This document shows positions 1 to 12,335 of a DNA stretch of 64,000 nucleotides, piece by piece; position 1 is the stretch's first letter; each line of letters opens with the position of its first letter. A model generated the notes under the pieces. It was not told where the DNA came from and ran no database searches. It worked only from the letters and a program-made list of their open reading frames with translations. The position numbers were made by a program, and so were the translations under genes. This DNA comes from Protopterus annectens (lineage: Eukaryota; Chordata; Ceratodontiformes; Protopteridae). The stretch spans positions 824,272,312 through 824,336,311 of the forward strand of contig NC_056750.1 of NCBI RefSeq assembly GCF_019279795.1, read 5' to 3'.

Positions 1-3000
1 AAGGTGTTTGTAATGCAGTTTGGTGCATGAATGTCACCTTGTGTAGGTATAGTGCCTATATTAAGATGTACAAGGTATTTGTAATGCAGTTTGGTGCATG
101 AATGTCAGCTTGTATAGGTATAGTGCCTATATTAAGATGTACAAGGTATTTGTAATGCAGTTTGGTGCATGAATGTCAGCTTGTACAGGTATAGTGCCTA
201 TATTAAGGTGTACAAGGTATTTGTAATGCAGTTTGGTGCATGAGTGTCACCTTGTATAGGTATAGTGCCTATATTAAGGTGTACAAGGTATTTGTAATGC
301 AGTTTGGTGCATGAGTGTCAGCTTGTATAGGTATAGTGCCTATATTAAGGTGTACAAGGTATTTGTAATGCAGTTTGGTGCATGAGTGTCACCTTGTATA
401 GGTATAGTGCCTATATTAAGGTGTACAAGGTATTTGTAATGCAGTTTGGTGCATGAGTGTCACTTTGTATAGGTATAGTGCCTATATTAAGGTGTACAAG
501 GTATTTGTAATGCAGTTTGGTGCATGAGTGTCACCTTGTATAGGTATAGTGCCTATATTAAGGTGTACAAGGTATTTGTAATGCAGTTTGGTGCATGAGT
601 GTCAGCTTGTATAGGTATAGTGCCTATATTAAGGTGTACAAGGTATTTGTAATGCAGTTTGGTGCACAAGTGTCACCTTGTATAGGTATAGTGCCTATAT
701 TAAGCTGTGCAAGGGATTTGTAATGCAGTTTGGTGCATGAATGTCATCTTGTACAGGTATAGTGCCTATATTAAGGTGTACAAGGTATTTGTAATGCAGT
801 TTGGTGCATGAGTGTCACCTTGTACAGGTATAGTGCCTATATTAAGGTGTACAAGGTATTTGTAATGCAGTTTGGTGCATGAGTGTCACCTTGTACAGGT
901 ATAGTGCCTATATTAAGGTGTACAAGGTATTTGTAATGCAGTTTGGTGCATGAGTGTCAGCTTGTATAGGTATAGTGCCTATATTAAGATGTACAAGGTA
1001 TTTGTAATGCAGTTTGGTGCATGGGTTTCACCTTGTACAGGTATAGTTCCTATATTAAGGTGTACAAGGTATTTGTAATGCAGTTTGGGGAATGAATGTC
1101 ACCTTGTATAGGTATAGTGCCTATATTAAGGTGTACAAGGTATTTGTAATGCAGTTTGGTGCATGAGTGTCACCTTGTACAGGTATAGTGCCTATATTAA
1201 GGTGTACAAGGTATTTGTAATGCAGTTTGGTGCATGAGTGTCACCTTGTATAGGTATAGTGCCTATATTAAGATGTACAAGGCATTTGTAATGCAGTTTG
1301 GTGCATGAGTGTCACCTTGTATAGGTATAGTGCCTATATTAAGATGTACAAGGTATTTGTAATGCAGTTTGGTGCATGAGTGTCAGCTTGTATAGGTATA
1401 GTGCCTATATTAAGGTGTACAAGGTATTTGTAATGCAGTTTGGTGCATGAGTGTCACCTTGTATAGGTATAGTGCCTATATTAAGGTGTACAAGGTATTT
1501 GTAATGCAGTTTGGTGCATGAGTGTCACCTTGTATAGGTATAGTGCCTATATTAAGATGTACAAGGTATTTGTAATGCAGTTTGGTGCATGAATGTCACC
1601 TTGTATAGGTATATTGCCTATATTAAGATGTACAAGGTATTTGTAATGCAGTTTGGTGCATGAGTGTCAGCTTGTGTAGGTATAGTGCCTATATTAAGGT
1701 GTACAAGGTATGTGTAATGCAGTTTGGTGCACGAATGTCACCTTGTATAGGTATAGTGCCTATATTAAAATGTACAAGGTATTTGTAATGCAGTTTGGTG
1801 CATGAGTGTCACATTGTATAGGTATAGTGCCTATATTAAGATGTACAAGGTATTTGTAATGCAGTTTGGTGCATGAGTGTCACCTTGTATAGGTATAGTG
1901 CCTATATTAAAATGTACAAGGTATTTGTAATGCAGTTTGGTGCATGAGTGTCAGCTTGTATAGGTATAGTGCCTATATTAAGATGTACAAGGTATTTGTA
2001 ATGCAGTTTGGTGCATGAGTGTCAGCTTGTATAGGTATAGTGCCTATATTAAGATGTACAAGGTATTTGTAATGCAGTTTGGTGCATGAGTGTCACCTTG
2101 TATAGGTATAGTGCCTATATTAAGATGTACAAGGTATTTGTAATGCAGTTTGGTGCATGAGTGTCAGCTTGTATAGGTATAGTGCCTATATTAAGATGTA
2201 CAAGGTATTTGTAATGCAGTTTGGTGCATGAATGTCACCTTGTATAGGTATAGTGCCTATATTAAGGTGTACAAGGTATTTGTAATGCAGTTTGGTGCAT
2301 GAGTGTCAGCTTGTATAGGTATAGTGCCTATATTAAGATGTACAAGGTATTTGTAATGCAGTTTGGTGCATGAATATCACATTGTATAGGTATAGTGCCT
2401 ATATTAAGATGTACAAGGTATTTGTAATGCAGTTTGGTGCATGAGTGTCAGCTTGTATAGGTATAGTGCCTATATTAAGGTGTACAAGGTATTTGTAATG
2501 CAGTTTGGTGCATGAGTGTCACCTTGTATAGGTATAGTGCCTATATTAAGGTGTACAAGGTATTTGTAATGCAGTTTGGTGCATGAGTGTCAGCTTGTAT
2601 AGGTATAGTGCCTATATTAAGATGTACAAGGTATTTGTAATGCAGTTTGGTGCATGAGTGTCACCTTGTATAGGTATAGTGCCTATATTAAAATGTACAA
2701 GGTATTTGTAATGCAGTTTGGTGCATGAGTGTCAGCTTGTATAGGTATAGTGCCTATATTAAGATGTACAAGGTATTTGTAATGCAGTTTGGTGCATGAG
2801 TGTCAGCTTGTATAGGTATAGTGCCTATATTAAGATGTACAAGGTATTTGTAATGCAGTTTGGTGCATGAGTGTCACCTTGTATAGGTATAGTGCCTATA
2901 TTAAGATGTACAAGGTATTTGTAATGCAGTTTGGTGCATGAGTGTCAGCTTGTATAGGTATAGTGCCTATATTAAGATGTACAAGGTATTTGTAATGCAG

Positions 3001-5023
3001 TTTGGTGCATGAGTGTCACCTTGTATAGGTATAGTGCCTATATTAAGGTGTACAAGGTATTTGTAATGCAGTTTGGTGCATGAGTGTCAGCTTGTATAGG
3101 TATAGTGCCTATATTAAGGTGTACAAGGTATTTGTAATGCAGTTTGGTGCATGAGTGTCATCTTGTATAGGTATAGTGCCTATATTAAGATGTACAAGGT
3201 ATTTGTAATGCAGTTTGGTGCATGAGTGTCACCTTGTATAGGTATAGTGCCTATATTAAGATGTACAAGGTATTTGTAATGCAGTTTGGTGCATGAGTGT
3301 CACCTTGTATAGGTATAGTGCCTATATTAAGGTGTACAAGGTATTTGTAATGCAGTTTGGTGCATGAGTGTCACTTTGTATAGGTATAGTGCCTATATTA
3401 AGGTATACAAGGTATTTGTAATGCATTTTGGTGCTTGAGTGTCACCTTGTATAGGTATAGTGCCTATATTAAGCTGTACAAGGTATTTGTAATGCAGTTT
3501 GGTGCACAAGTGTCACCTTGTATAGGTATAGTGCCTATATTAAGGTGTACAAGGTATTTGTAATGCAGTTTGGGGCATGAATGTCACATTGTACAGGTAT
3601 AGTGCCTATATTAAGGTGTGCAAGGGATTTGTAATGCAGTTTGGTGCATGAATGTCACCTTGTACAGGTATAGTGCCTATATTAAGGTGTACAAGGTATT
3701 TGTAATGCAGTTTGCTGCATGAGTGTCATCTTGTACAGGTATAGTGCCTATATTAAGGTGTACAAGGTATTTGTAATGCAGTTTGGTGCATGAGTGCCAC
3801 CTTGTATAGATATAGTGCCTATATTAAGATATACAAGGTATTTGTGATGCAGTTTGGTGCATGGGTGTCACCCTTTAAGGTATAGTGCCTATATTAAGAT
3901 GTACAAGGTATTTGTAATGCAGTTTGGTGCATGAGTGTCAGCTTGTATAGGTATAGTGCCTATACTACGGTGTACAAGGTATTTGTAATGCAGTTTGGTG
4001 CATGAGTGTCACCTTGTATAGGTATAGTGCCTATATTAAGGTGTACAAGGTATTTGTAATGCAGTTTGGTGCATGAGTGTCACCTTGTATAGGTATAGTG
4101 CCTATATTAAGATGTACAAGGCATTTGTAATGCAGTTTGGTGCATGAATGTCACCTTGTATAGGTATATTGCCTATATTAAGATGTACAAGGTATTTGTA
4201 ATGCAGTTTGGTGCATGAGTGTCAGCTTGTGTAGGTATAGTGCCTATATTAAGGTGTACAAGGTATGTGTAATGCAGTTTGGTGCATGTATGTCACCTTG
4301 TATAGGTATAGTGCCTATATTAAAATGTACAAGGTATTTGTAATGCACTTTGGTGCATGAGTGTCAGCTTGTATAGGTATAGTGCCTATATTAAGATGTA
4401 CAAGGTATTTGTAATGCAGTTTGGTGCATGTGTGTCACCTTGTATAGGTATAGTGCCTATATTAAAATGTACAAGGTATTTGTAATGCAGTTTGGTGCAT
4501 GAGTGTCACCTTGTGTAGGTATAGTGCCTATATTAAGATGTACAAGGTATTTTTAATGCAGTTTGGTGCATGAGTGTCAGCTTGCATAGCTATAGTGCCT
4601 ATATTAAGATGTACAAGGAGTATTTGTAATGCAGTTTGGTGCATGAATGTCACCTTGTATAGGTATAGTGCCTATATTAAGGTGTAAAAGGTATTTGTAA
4701 TGCAGTTTGGTGCATGAGTGTCAGCTTGTATAGGTATAGTGCCTATATTAAGGTGTACAAGGCATTCGTAATGCAGTTTGGTGCATGAGTGTCATCTTGT
4801 ATAGGTATAGTGCCTATATTAAGATGTACAAGGTATTTGTAATGCAGTTTGGTGCATGAATGTCACCTTGTATAGGTATAGTGCCTATATTAAGATGTAC
4901 AAGGTATTTGTAATGCAGTTTGGTGTATGAGTGTCACCTTGTATAGGTATAGTGCCTATACTAAGATGTACAAGGTATTTGTAATGCAGTTTTGTGCATG
5001 AGTGTCACCTTGTAGAGGTATAG
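1..5023. repeat. 71-bp satellite, block 1 (about 71 units)
   Basis: This is a head-to-tail array with a 71-bp period: unit starts fall at 1, 72 and 143. Units differ at a few two-state positions (CACCTTG or CAGCTTG, TATAGG or TACAGG, AAGGTGTAC or AAGATGTAC), plus rare single changes. Each unit can fold on itself: ACCTTGTAC pairs with GTACAAGGT, enclosing TATAGG and CCTATA. The block begins before the window and ends abruptly at a LINE junction. Short open frames across it arise from the repeat and are not genes. I do not recognise the satellite family. Confidence 0.97.
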
Positions 5024-5802
5024 CTAAAGTCCACTCAGCTCCTTGGCTTACTAACACCACTAGAGCCTTATTAAAATCTAGAGATAAGGCATGGAAAACC
5101 TGGAAGAAAGACAACACTAGTCTTTCTAAACAAAACTATCAACATCTTAGAAACCAGGCTAAACAGCAAACTAAGTTAAACAAACAAAACTACTACCTAA
5201 ATATCCAAAACAAATACTCCAACAACCCACAAAAATTCTGGCATGCAATTAACTCCCTACTAAAACCAAGAAAAAACACCACACCCTCTCACACCACAAC
5301 CTCCACAGACACAACTACCGAAATAGCCTCAAAATTCAACCAACATTTTACCAAATCCATTAACTCACTATCCACTCAACTAGCCAAAAATAACTACACA
5401 CCCATGCCTACAGCACCAAACAACTCTGCTCCTCTTACCTTCTCACCTATCCCAACCTCTACAATAAAGAAACATCTCTTAAAACTTAAACCCACTACCC
5501 TCGCAGCAGATGGGCTACCAGCACATTTCCTAAAAATTGCAGCCAACTCCATAGCCTACCCAGTCTCAATCCTTATCAACCGCTCTATACAGGAGTCATA
5601 TATCCCTCATCTGTGGAAAGTCTCCTATATCATTCCCCTTCATAAGGGAGGCACCTCCTATGATTTCTCAAATTATCGACCCATTGCTATTCTGTCACCT
5701 TTATCAAAGATACTAGAAAAATGCATACACTCACAAGTCATGCACTTCCTAAACATAAACAATCTCCTCTCCCACACAACATGGCTTTCGACCTCACCAT
5801 AG
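5024..5802 (+). pseudogene. Family 2 LINE ORF2, N-terminal fragment (linker and RT fingers)
   Basis: The readable frame encodes the linker (APWLT, then RDKAWKTWKK) and the first reverse transcriptase blocks, including LWKVSYIIPLHKGG and NYRPIAILSPLSKILEK. That is the usual palm/fingers entry of LINE reverse transcriptases. The upstream Met lies in satellite sequence and is not a real start. The frame closes shortly after NNLLS, where the parallel copy at 10 kb has two extra bases (CTCTCTCCC against CTCTCCC). A 2-bp deletion therefore separates this piece from the rest of the RT. It is a non-functional relic. Confidence 0.9.
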
Positions 5803-5905
5803 TACAACCAGTGCCCTCCTCTCCTTCACTGACCTAATTAACCAACACAGGAATAACAACAGATTCGTATCAGCCATATTCCTTGACCTTTCCAAAGCAT
5901 TTGAT

Positions 5906-6997
5906 ATGGTCTCTCACTCCATACTAATAGATACCCTCACCTCCCTAGCCTTCACCCCAAACACTATTGCTTGGTTTAAAAGCTACCTATCAGAACGACA
6001 ACAAGCTGTCCAGTGGCAAGGAGCTTTATCATCTCTGCTCCCAACCACCATTGGTGTACCCCAAGGCTCCATACTAGGACCTCTTCTCTTCTCAATATTT
6101 ACCAATAACCTATACAAAAGTAGCCTGCATGCCTCACTAATCCAATATGCAGATGATTCCACCCTTATATGCTCAGCTCCATCCCTGACCTCCCTAAAGG
6201 ACCTCACCCAAGAGTCCTTCACCTCAGTAGAAAGATGGATAACTAACATACAACTTATCCTAAATCCTAACAAAACCAAACTACTAATTTTTACCCCAAA
6301 CAAATCAAAAACAACTCCAGTCTTCTTCTCCATCTCCTCCGCCAATGGTACTATCATCTCTCTCTCTCCTCACAACAAGCTCCTTGGCATCAAAATAGAC
6401 AACAACCTCCACTTCAACATCCACATCTCTCAAACTATAAAAAAGGTGCACAAAAAGATGGGTTCCTTATACAGGCAAAAGAACTTTCTAACTAATCAAG
6501 CTAAAGTCACCCTAGCTCAAACCCATCTCCTATCTACACTACTATATGCAGCCCCAATTCTCACTCACATTAGGAAATCTGACCTAGACAAACTTGAGTC
6601 CTGTTATAACAGAATTGCCAAGTTTGCCAACACACCATTTAGAACCCATCACTGCATACCTCTCAGACAACTTCAATGGCTCGAACTGCCACAGCTGCTA
6701 CTATATCACCAACTTGTTCTATCATATAACATCCTAAAACAACCCGATAAAATTCCTGCATTAAGGCATCTACTGACCCACCACACTCCAAATCATCCAC
6801 TCCGCTCAGCCAACAAGTCACTCCTCACTACTACCTCAGCAAATAATGCAGCAGGAAAATCTCTCTTTTCACACACTATAGCCAAAACTTGGAATAATCT
6901 CCCCCCATCTGTGACTTCTGCAGCTAGCACCACTCTATTCAAAAACTCACTTAAGGCCCATCTCACAAGTTCTTGGCTCTGTCCATGTATCACATAG
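5906..6997 (+). pseudogene. Family 2 LINE ORF2, RT catalytic core and C-terminus
   Basis: This 363-residue frame covers the core of the reverse transcriptase. The sequence just before it reads LDLSKAFDM (first catalytic Asp). The frame itself has GVPQGSILGPLLFSIF near residue 52 and an intact YADD box at 6146-6157. It closes with the typical C-terminal signature TWNNLPPSV and ends in SSWLCPCIT. Among the three satellite-embedded copies, this alone keeps YADD; the others have YADY. The element lacks a 5' end and is frameshifted upstream, so it is dead as a unit. Confidence 0.92.
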
Positions 6998-7365
6998 ACC
7001 ACAATCTGTTACCTTTACAACCAACTTCTATCTGTCTTTTCATGCCCCAATAAATATATTTCCTCAAAATATTTTACATGGAAAACATGTACCTAATAAA
7101 ATCTGACTATGCTCTTTGCTATCTAAATGTATATATATGTAAATTGCTTTTTTTTACTGCAAATGTCTACTCTTTTGACTTCCGTCTAGAAATTTCTTGT
7201 TCAATAGATACTATTGCCTAAATATGGTATTATATGTTTATTTACTGTAATATGTTATCCTAATTAAACTGGAGCTTTTCTCCCCGGGCCTCCGCTGTAA
7301 ACGGACCTTGTCCAGTCGGACCATCCCGGTAAACAAAATTAAAATAAAATAAATAAATAAATAAA

Positions 7366-9987
7366 TATTAAGATGTACAAGGTATTTGTAATGCAGTTTG
7401 GTGCATGAGTGTCAGCTTGAATAGGTATAGTGCCTATATTAAGGTGTACAAGGTATTTGTAATGCAGTTTGGTGCACGAGTGTCACCTTGTATAGGTATA
7501 GTGCCTATATTAAGATGTACAAGGTATTTGTAATGCGGTTTGGTGCATGAATGTCACCTTGTGTAGGTATAGTGCCTATATTAAGATGTACAAGGTATTT
7601 GTAATGCAGTTTGGTGCATGAATGTCAGCTTGTATAGGTATAGTGCCTATATTAAGATGTACAAGGTATTTGTAATGCAGTTTGGTGCATGAATGTCAGC
7701 TTGTACAGGTATAGTGCCTATATTAAGGTGTACAAGGTATTTGTAATGCGGTTTGGTGCATGAGTGTCACCTTGTATAGGTATAGTGCCTATATTAAGGT
7801 GTACAAGGTATGTGTAATGCAGTTTGGTGCATGCGTGTCAGCTTGTATAGGTATAGTGCCTATATTTAGGTGTACAAGGTATTTGTAATGCAGCTTGGTG
7901 CATGAGTGTCACCTTGTATAGGTATAGTGCCTATATTAAGGTGTACAAGGTATTTGTAATGCGGTTTGGTGCATGAGTGTCACTTTGTATAGGTATAGTG
8001 CCTATATTAAGGTATACAAGGTATTTGTAATGCATTTTGGTGCATGAGTGTCACCTTGAATAGGTATAGTGCCTATATTAAGGTGTACAAGGTATGTGTA
8101 ATGCAGTTTGGTGCATGCGTGTCAGCTTGTATAGGTATAGTGCCTATATTTAGGTGTACAAGGTATTTGTAATGCAGTTTGGTGCACAAGTGTCACCTTG
8201 TATAGGTATAGTGCCTATATTAAGGTGTACAAGGTATTTGTAATGCAGTTTGGGGCATGAATGTCACATTGTACAGGTATAGTGCCTATATTAAGGTGTG
8301 CAAGGGATTTGTAATGCAGTTTGGTGCATGAATGTCACCTTGTACAGGTATAGTGCCTATATTAAGGTGTACAAGGTATTTGTAATGCAGTTTGCTGCAT
8401 GAGTGTCACCTTGTACAGGTATAGTGCCTATATTAAGGTGTACAAGGTATTTTTAATGCAGTTGGATGCATGAGTGTCACCTTATATAGGTATAGTGCCT
8501 ATATTAAGGTGTACAAGGTATTTTAATGCAGTTTGGTGCATGGGTGTCACATTATACAGGTAAAGTGCCTATATTAAGTTGTACAAGGTATGTGTAATGC
8601 AGTTTGGGGAATGAATGTCACCTTGTATAGGTATAGTGCCTATATTAAGGTGTACAAGGTATTTGTACTGCAGTTTGGTGCATGAGTTTCACCTTGTACA
8701 GGTATAGTGCCTATATTAAGGTGTACAAGGTATTTGTAATGCAGTTTGGTGCATGAGTGTCACCTTGTATAGGTATAGTGCCTATATTAAGATGTACAAG
8801 GCATTTGTAATGCAGTTTGGTGCATGAATGTCACCTTGTATAGGTATATTGCCTATATTAAGATGTACAACGTATTTGTTATGCAGTTTGGTGCATGAGT
8901 GTCAGCTTGTATAGGTATAGTGCCTATACTACGGTGTACAAGGTATTTGTAATGCAGTTTGGTGCATGAGTGTCACCTTGTATAGGTATAGTGCCTATAT
9001 TAAGGTGTACAAGGTATTTGTAATGCAGTTTGGTGCATGAGTGTCACCTTGTATAGGTATAGTGCCTATATTAAGATGTACAAGGCATTTGTAATGCAGT
9101 TTGGTGCATGAATGTCACCTTGTATAGATATATTGCCTATATTAAGATGTACAAGGTATTTGTAATGCAGTTTGGTGCATGAGTGTCAGCTTGTGTAGGT
9201 ATAGTGCCTATATTAAGGTGTACAAGGTATGTGTAATGCAGTTTGGTGCATGTATGTCACCTTGTATAGGTATAGTGCCTATATTAAAATGTACAAGGTA
9301 TTTGTAATGCAGCTTGGTGCATGAGTGTCAGCTTGTATAGGTATAGTGCCTATATTAAGATGTACAAGGTATTTGTAATGCAGTTTGGTGCATGAGTGTC
9401 ACCTTGTATAGGTATAGTGCCTATATTAAAATGTACAAGGTATTTGTAATGCAGTTTGGTGCATGAGTGTCAGCTTGTATAGGTATTGTGCCTATATTAA
9501 GATGTACAAGGTATTTGTAATGCAGTTTGGTGCATGAGTGTCAGCTTGTATAGGTATAGTGCCTTTATTAAGATGTACAAGGTATTTGTAATGCAATTTG
9601 GTGCATGAGTGTCACCTTGTGTAGGTATAGTGCCTTTATTAAGATGTACAAGGTATTTGTAATGCAGTTTGGTGCATGAGTGTCAGCTTGCATAGCTATA
9701 GTGCCTATATTAAGATGTACAAGGAGTATTTGTAATGCAGTTTGGTGCATGAATGTCACCTTGTATAGGTATAGTGCCTATATTAAGGAGCACAAGGTAT
9801 TTGTAATGCAGTTTGGTGCATGAGTGTCAGCTTGTATAGGTATAGTGCCTATATTAAGATGTAAAAGGTATTTGTAATGCAGTTTGGTGCATGAGTGTCA
9901 CCTTGTATATGTATAGTGCCTATATTAAGATGTACAAGGTATTTTTAATGCAGTTTGGTGCATGAGTGTCACCTTGTATAGGTATAG
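7366..9987. repeat. 71-bp satellite, block 2 (about 37 units)
   Basis: The same 71-bp satellite resumes in phase after the LINE. The first units carry private variants (CAGCTTGAATAGG, then GTGCACGAG) that recur right after both other LINE copies. Near the end, at 9721, a unit has the expanded form AAGGAGTATTTG, also found once before each of the other LINE copies. These shared variants show that block and LINE were duplicated together. Confidence 0.96.
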
Positions 9988-10679
9988 CTAAAGTCCACTC
10001 AGCTCCTTGGCTTACTAACACCACTAGAGCCTTATTAAAATCTAGAGATAAGGCATGGAAAACCTGGAAGAAAGACAACACTAGTCTTTCTAAACAAAAC
10101 TATCAACATCTTAGAAACCAGGCTAAACAGCAAACTAAGTTAGACAAACAAAACTTCTACCTAAATATCCAAAACAAATACTCCAACAGCCCACAAAAAT
10201 TCTGGCATGCAATTAACTCCCTACTAAAACCAGGAAAAAACACCACACCCTCTCCCACCACAACCTCCACAGACACAACTACCGAAATAGCCTCAAAATT
10301 CAACCAACATTTTACCAAATCCATAAACTCATTATCCACTCAACTATCCAAAAATAACTACACACCCATGCCTACAGCGCCTAACAACTCTGCTCCTCTT
10401 ACCTTCTCACCTATCCCAACCTCTACAATAAAGAAACATCTCTTAAAACTTAAACCCACTACCCTCGCAGAAGATGGGCTACCAGCACATTTCCTAAAAA
10501 TGGCAGCCAACTCCATAGACTACCCAGTCTCAATCCTTATCAACCGCTCTATACAGGAGTCATATACCCTCATCTGTGGAAAGTCTCCTATATCATTCCC
10601 CTTCATAAGGGAGGCACCTCCTATGATTTCTCAAATTATCGACCCATTGCTATTCTGTCACCTTTATCAAAGATACTAG
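9988..10679 (+). pseudogene. Family 2 LINE ORF2, N-terminal fragment
   Basis: It encodes the endonuclease-RT linker and the first RT region, parallel to the fragment at 5 kb. After IQESY the frame shifts because one base is missing (TCATATACCC against TCATATATCCC in copy 1). The last 30 or so residues of the open frame are therefore out-of-frame reading and not real protein. The Met upstream belongs to satellite sequence. Confidence 0.88.
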
Positions 10680-10702
10680 AAAAATGCATACACTCACAAG
10701 TC

Positions 10703-11965
10703 ATGCACTTCCTAAACATAAACAATCTCCTCTCTCCCACACAACATGGCTTTCAACCTCACCATAGTACAACCACTGCCCTCCTCTCCTTCACAGACCT
10801 AGTTAACCAACACAGGAATAACAACAGATTCATATCAGCCATATTCCTTGACCTTTCCAAAGCATTTGATATGGTCTCTCACTCCATACTAATAGATACC
10901 CTCACATCCCTAGCCTTCACCCCAAACACTATTGCTTGGTTTAAAAGCTACCTATCAGAACGACAACAAGCTGTCCAGTGGCAAGGAGCTTTATCATCTC
11001 TGCTCCCAACCACCATTGGTGTACCCCAAGGCTCCATACTAGGACCTCTTCTCTTCTCAATATTTACCAATAACCTATACAAAAGTAGCCTGTATGCCTC
11101 ACTAATCCAATATGCAGATTATTCCACCCTTATATGCTCAGCTCCATCCCTGACCTCCCTACAGGACCTCACCCAAGAGTCCTTCACCTCAGTAGAAAGA
11201 TGGATAACTAACATACAACTTATCCTAAATCCTAACAAAACCAAACTACTACTTTTTACCCCAAACAAATCAAAAACAACTCCAGTCTTCTTCTCCATCT
11301 CCTCCGCCAGTGGTACTATCATCTCTCCCTCTCCTCACACCAAGCTCCTTGGCATCGAAATAGACAACAACCTCCACTTCAACATCCACATCTCTCAAAC
11401 TATAAAAAAGGTGCACAAAAAGATGGGTTCCTTATACAGGCAAAAGAACTTTCTAACTAATCAAGCTAAAGTCACCCTAGCTCAAACCCATCTCCTATCT
11501 ACACTACTATATGCAGCCCCAATTCTCACTCACATTAGGAAATCTGACCTAGACAAACTTGAGTCCTGTTATAACAGAATTGCCAAGTTTGCCAAAAACA
11601 CCCCATTTAGAACCCATCACTGCATACCTCTCAGACAACTTCAATGGCTCGAACTGCCACAGCTGCTACTATATCACCAACTTGTTCTATCATATAACAT
11701 CCTAAAACAACCCGATAAAATTCCTGCATTAAGGCATCTACTGACCCACCGCACTCCAAATCGTCCACTCCGCTCAGCCAACAAGTCACTCCTCACTACT
11801 ACCTCAGCAAATAATGCAGCAGGAAAATCTTTCTTTTCACACACTACAGCCAAAACTTGGAATAATCTCCCCCCATCTGTGACTTCTGCAGCTAGCACCA
11901 CTCTATTCAAAAACTCACTTAAGGCCCATCTCACAAGTTCTTGGCTCTGTCCATGTATCACATAG
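10703..11965 (+). pseudogene. Family 2 LINE ORF2, RT core with YADY in place of YADD
   Basis: This 420-residue frame runs through the RT: QHGFQPHHSTTTALL near residue 14, FLDLSKAFDM near residue 48, GVPQGSILGPLLF near residue 108, and the catalytic box at 11111-11122 reading YADY. The second Asp of YADD binds metal in all known reverse transcriptases, so this protein should be inactive. The C-terminus keeps TWNNLPPSV and ends in LCPCIT. The frame is otherwise intact from the RT fingers to the stop. Confidence 0.92.
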
Positions 11966-12335
11966 ACCACAATCTGTTACCTTTACAACCAACTTCTATC
12001 TGTCTTTTCATGCCCCAATAAATATATTTCCTCAAAATATTTTACATGGAAAACATGTACCTAATAAAATATGACTACGCTCTTTGCTAACTAAATGTAT
12101 ATATGTAAATTGCTTTTTTTTACTGCAAATGTCTACTCTTTTGACTTCCATCTAGAAATTTCTTGTTCAATAGATACTATTGCCTACATATGGTATTATA
12201 TGTTTATTTACTGTAATATGTTATCCTAATTAAACTGGAGCTTTTCTCCCCGGGCCTCCGCTGTAAACGGACCTTGTCCAGTCGGACCATCCCAGTAAAC
12301 AAAATTAAAATAAAATAAATAAATAAATAAATAAA

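Larger units (their letters stand above)
5024..7365 (+). mobile_element. 5'-truncated family 2 LINE (CR1/L2 group), copy 1
   Basis: This non-LTR retrotransposon starts inside the linker between endonuclease and reverse transcriptase. It ends with a GC-rich hairpin-like 3' segment (CTCCCCGGGCCTCC, then GGACCATCCCGG) and an (AAAT)n tail. The endonuclease is missing. It interrupts a satellite unit after GGTATAG; the satellite resumes at TATTAAG, so 5-6 bases of target are gone and no target duplication is visible. Two other copies share exactly these junctions. Reverse transcriptase features place it in the CR1/L2/Jockey-like group; the clade within that is uncertain. Confidence 0.93.
9988..12335 (+). 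mobile_element. 5'-truncated family 2 LINE, copy 2
   Basis: This copy has the same 5' truncation point, the same satellite junctions (GGTATAG before, TATTAAG after) and the same 3' hairpin-like end and (AAAT)n tail as the copy at 5 kb. Identical junctions at three places cannot plausibly come from three separate insertions. It shares with the third copy a one-base loss in the N-terminal coding part and a catalytic change (YADY), so copies 2 and 3 are closest relatives. Confidence 0.93.

Noticed and set aside
1-5023. Hammerhead ribozyme in the satellite unit
   Set aside because: Some satellites carry one, but the 71-bp unit lacks the CTGANGA and GAAA core.
9568-9759. 63-residue frame repeated identically at 13,758-13,949 as a conserved gene
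   Set aside because: It lies wholly in the 71-bp satellite; identity reflects the higher-order repeat.
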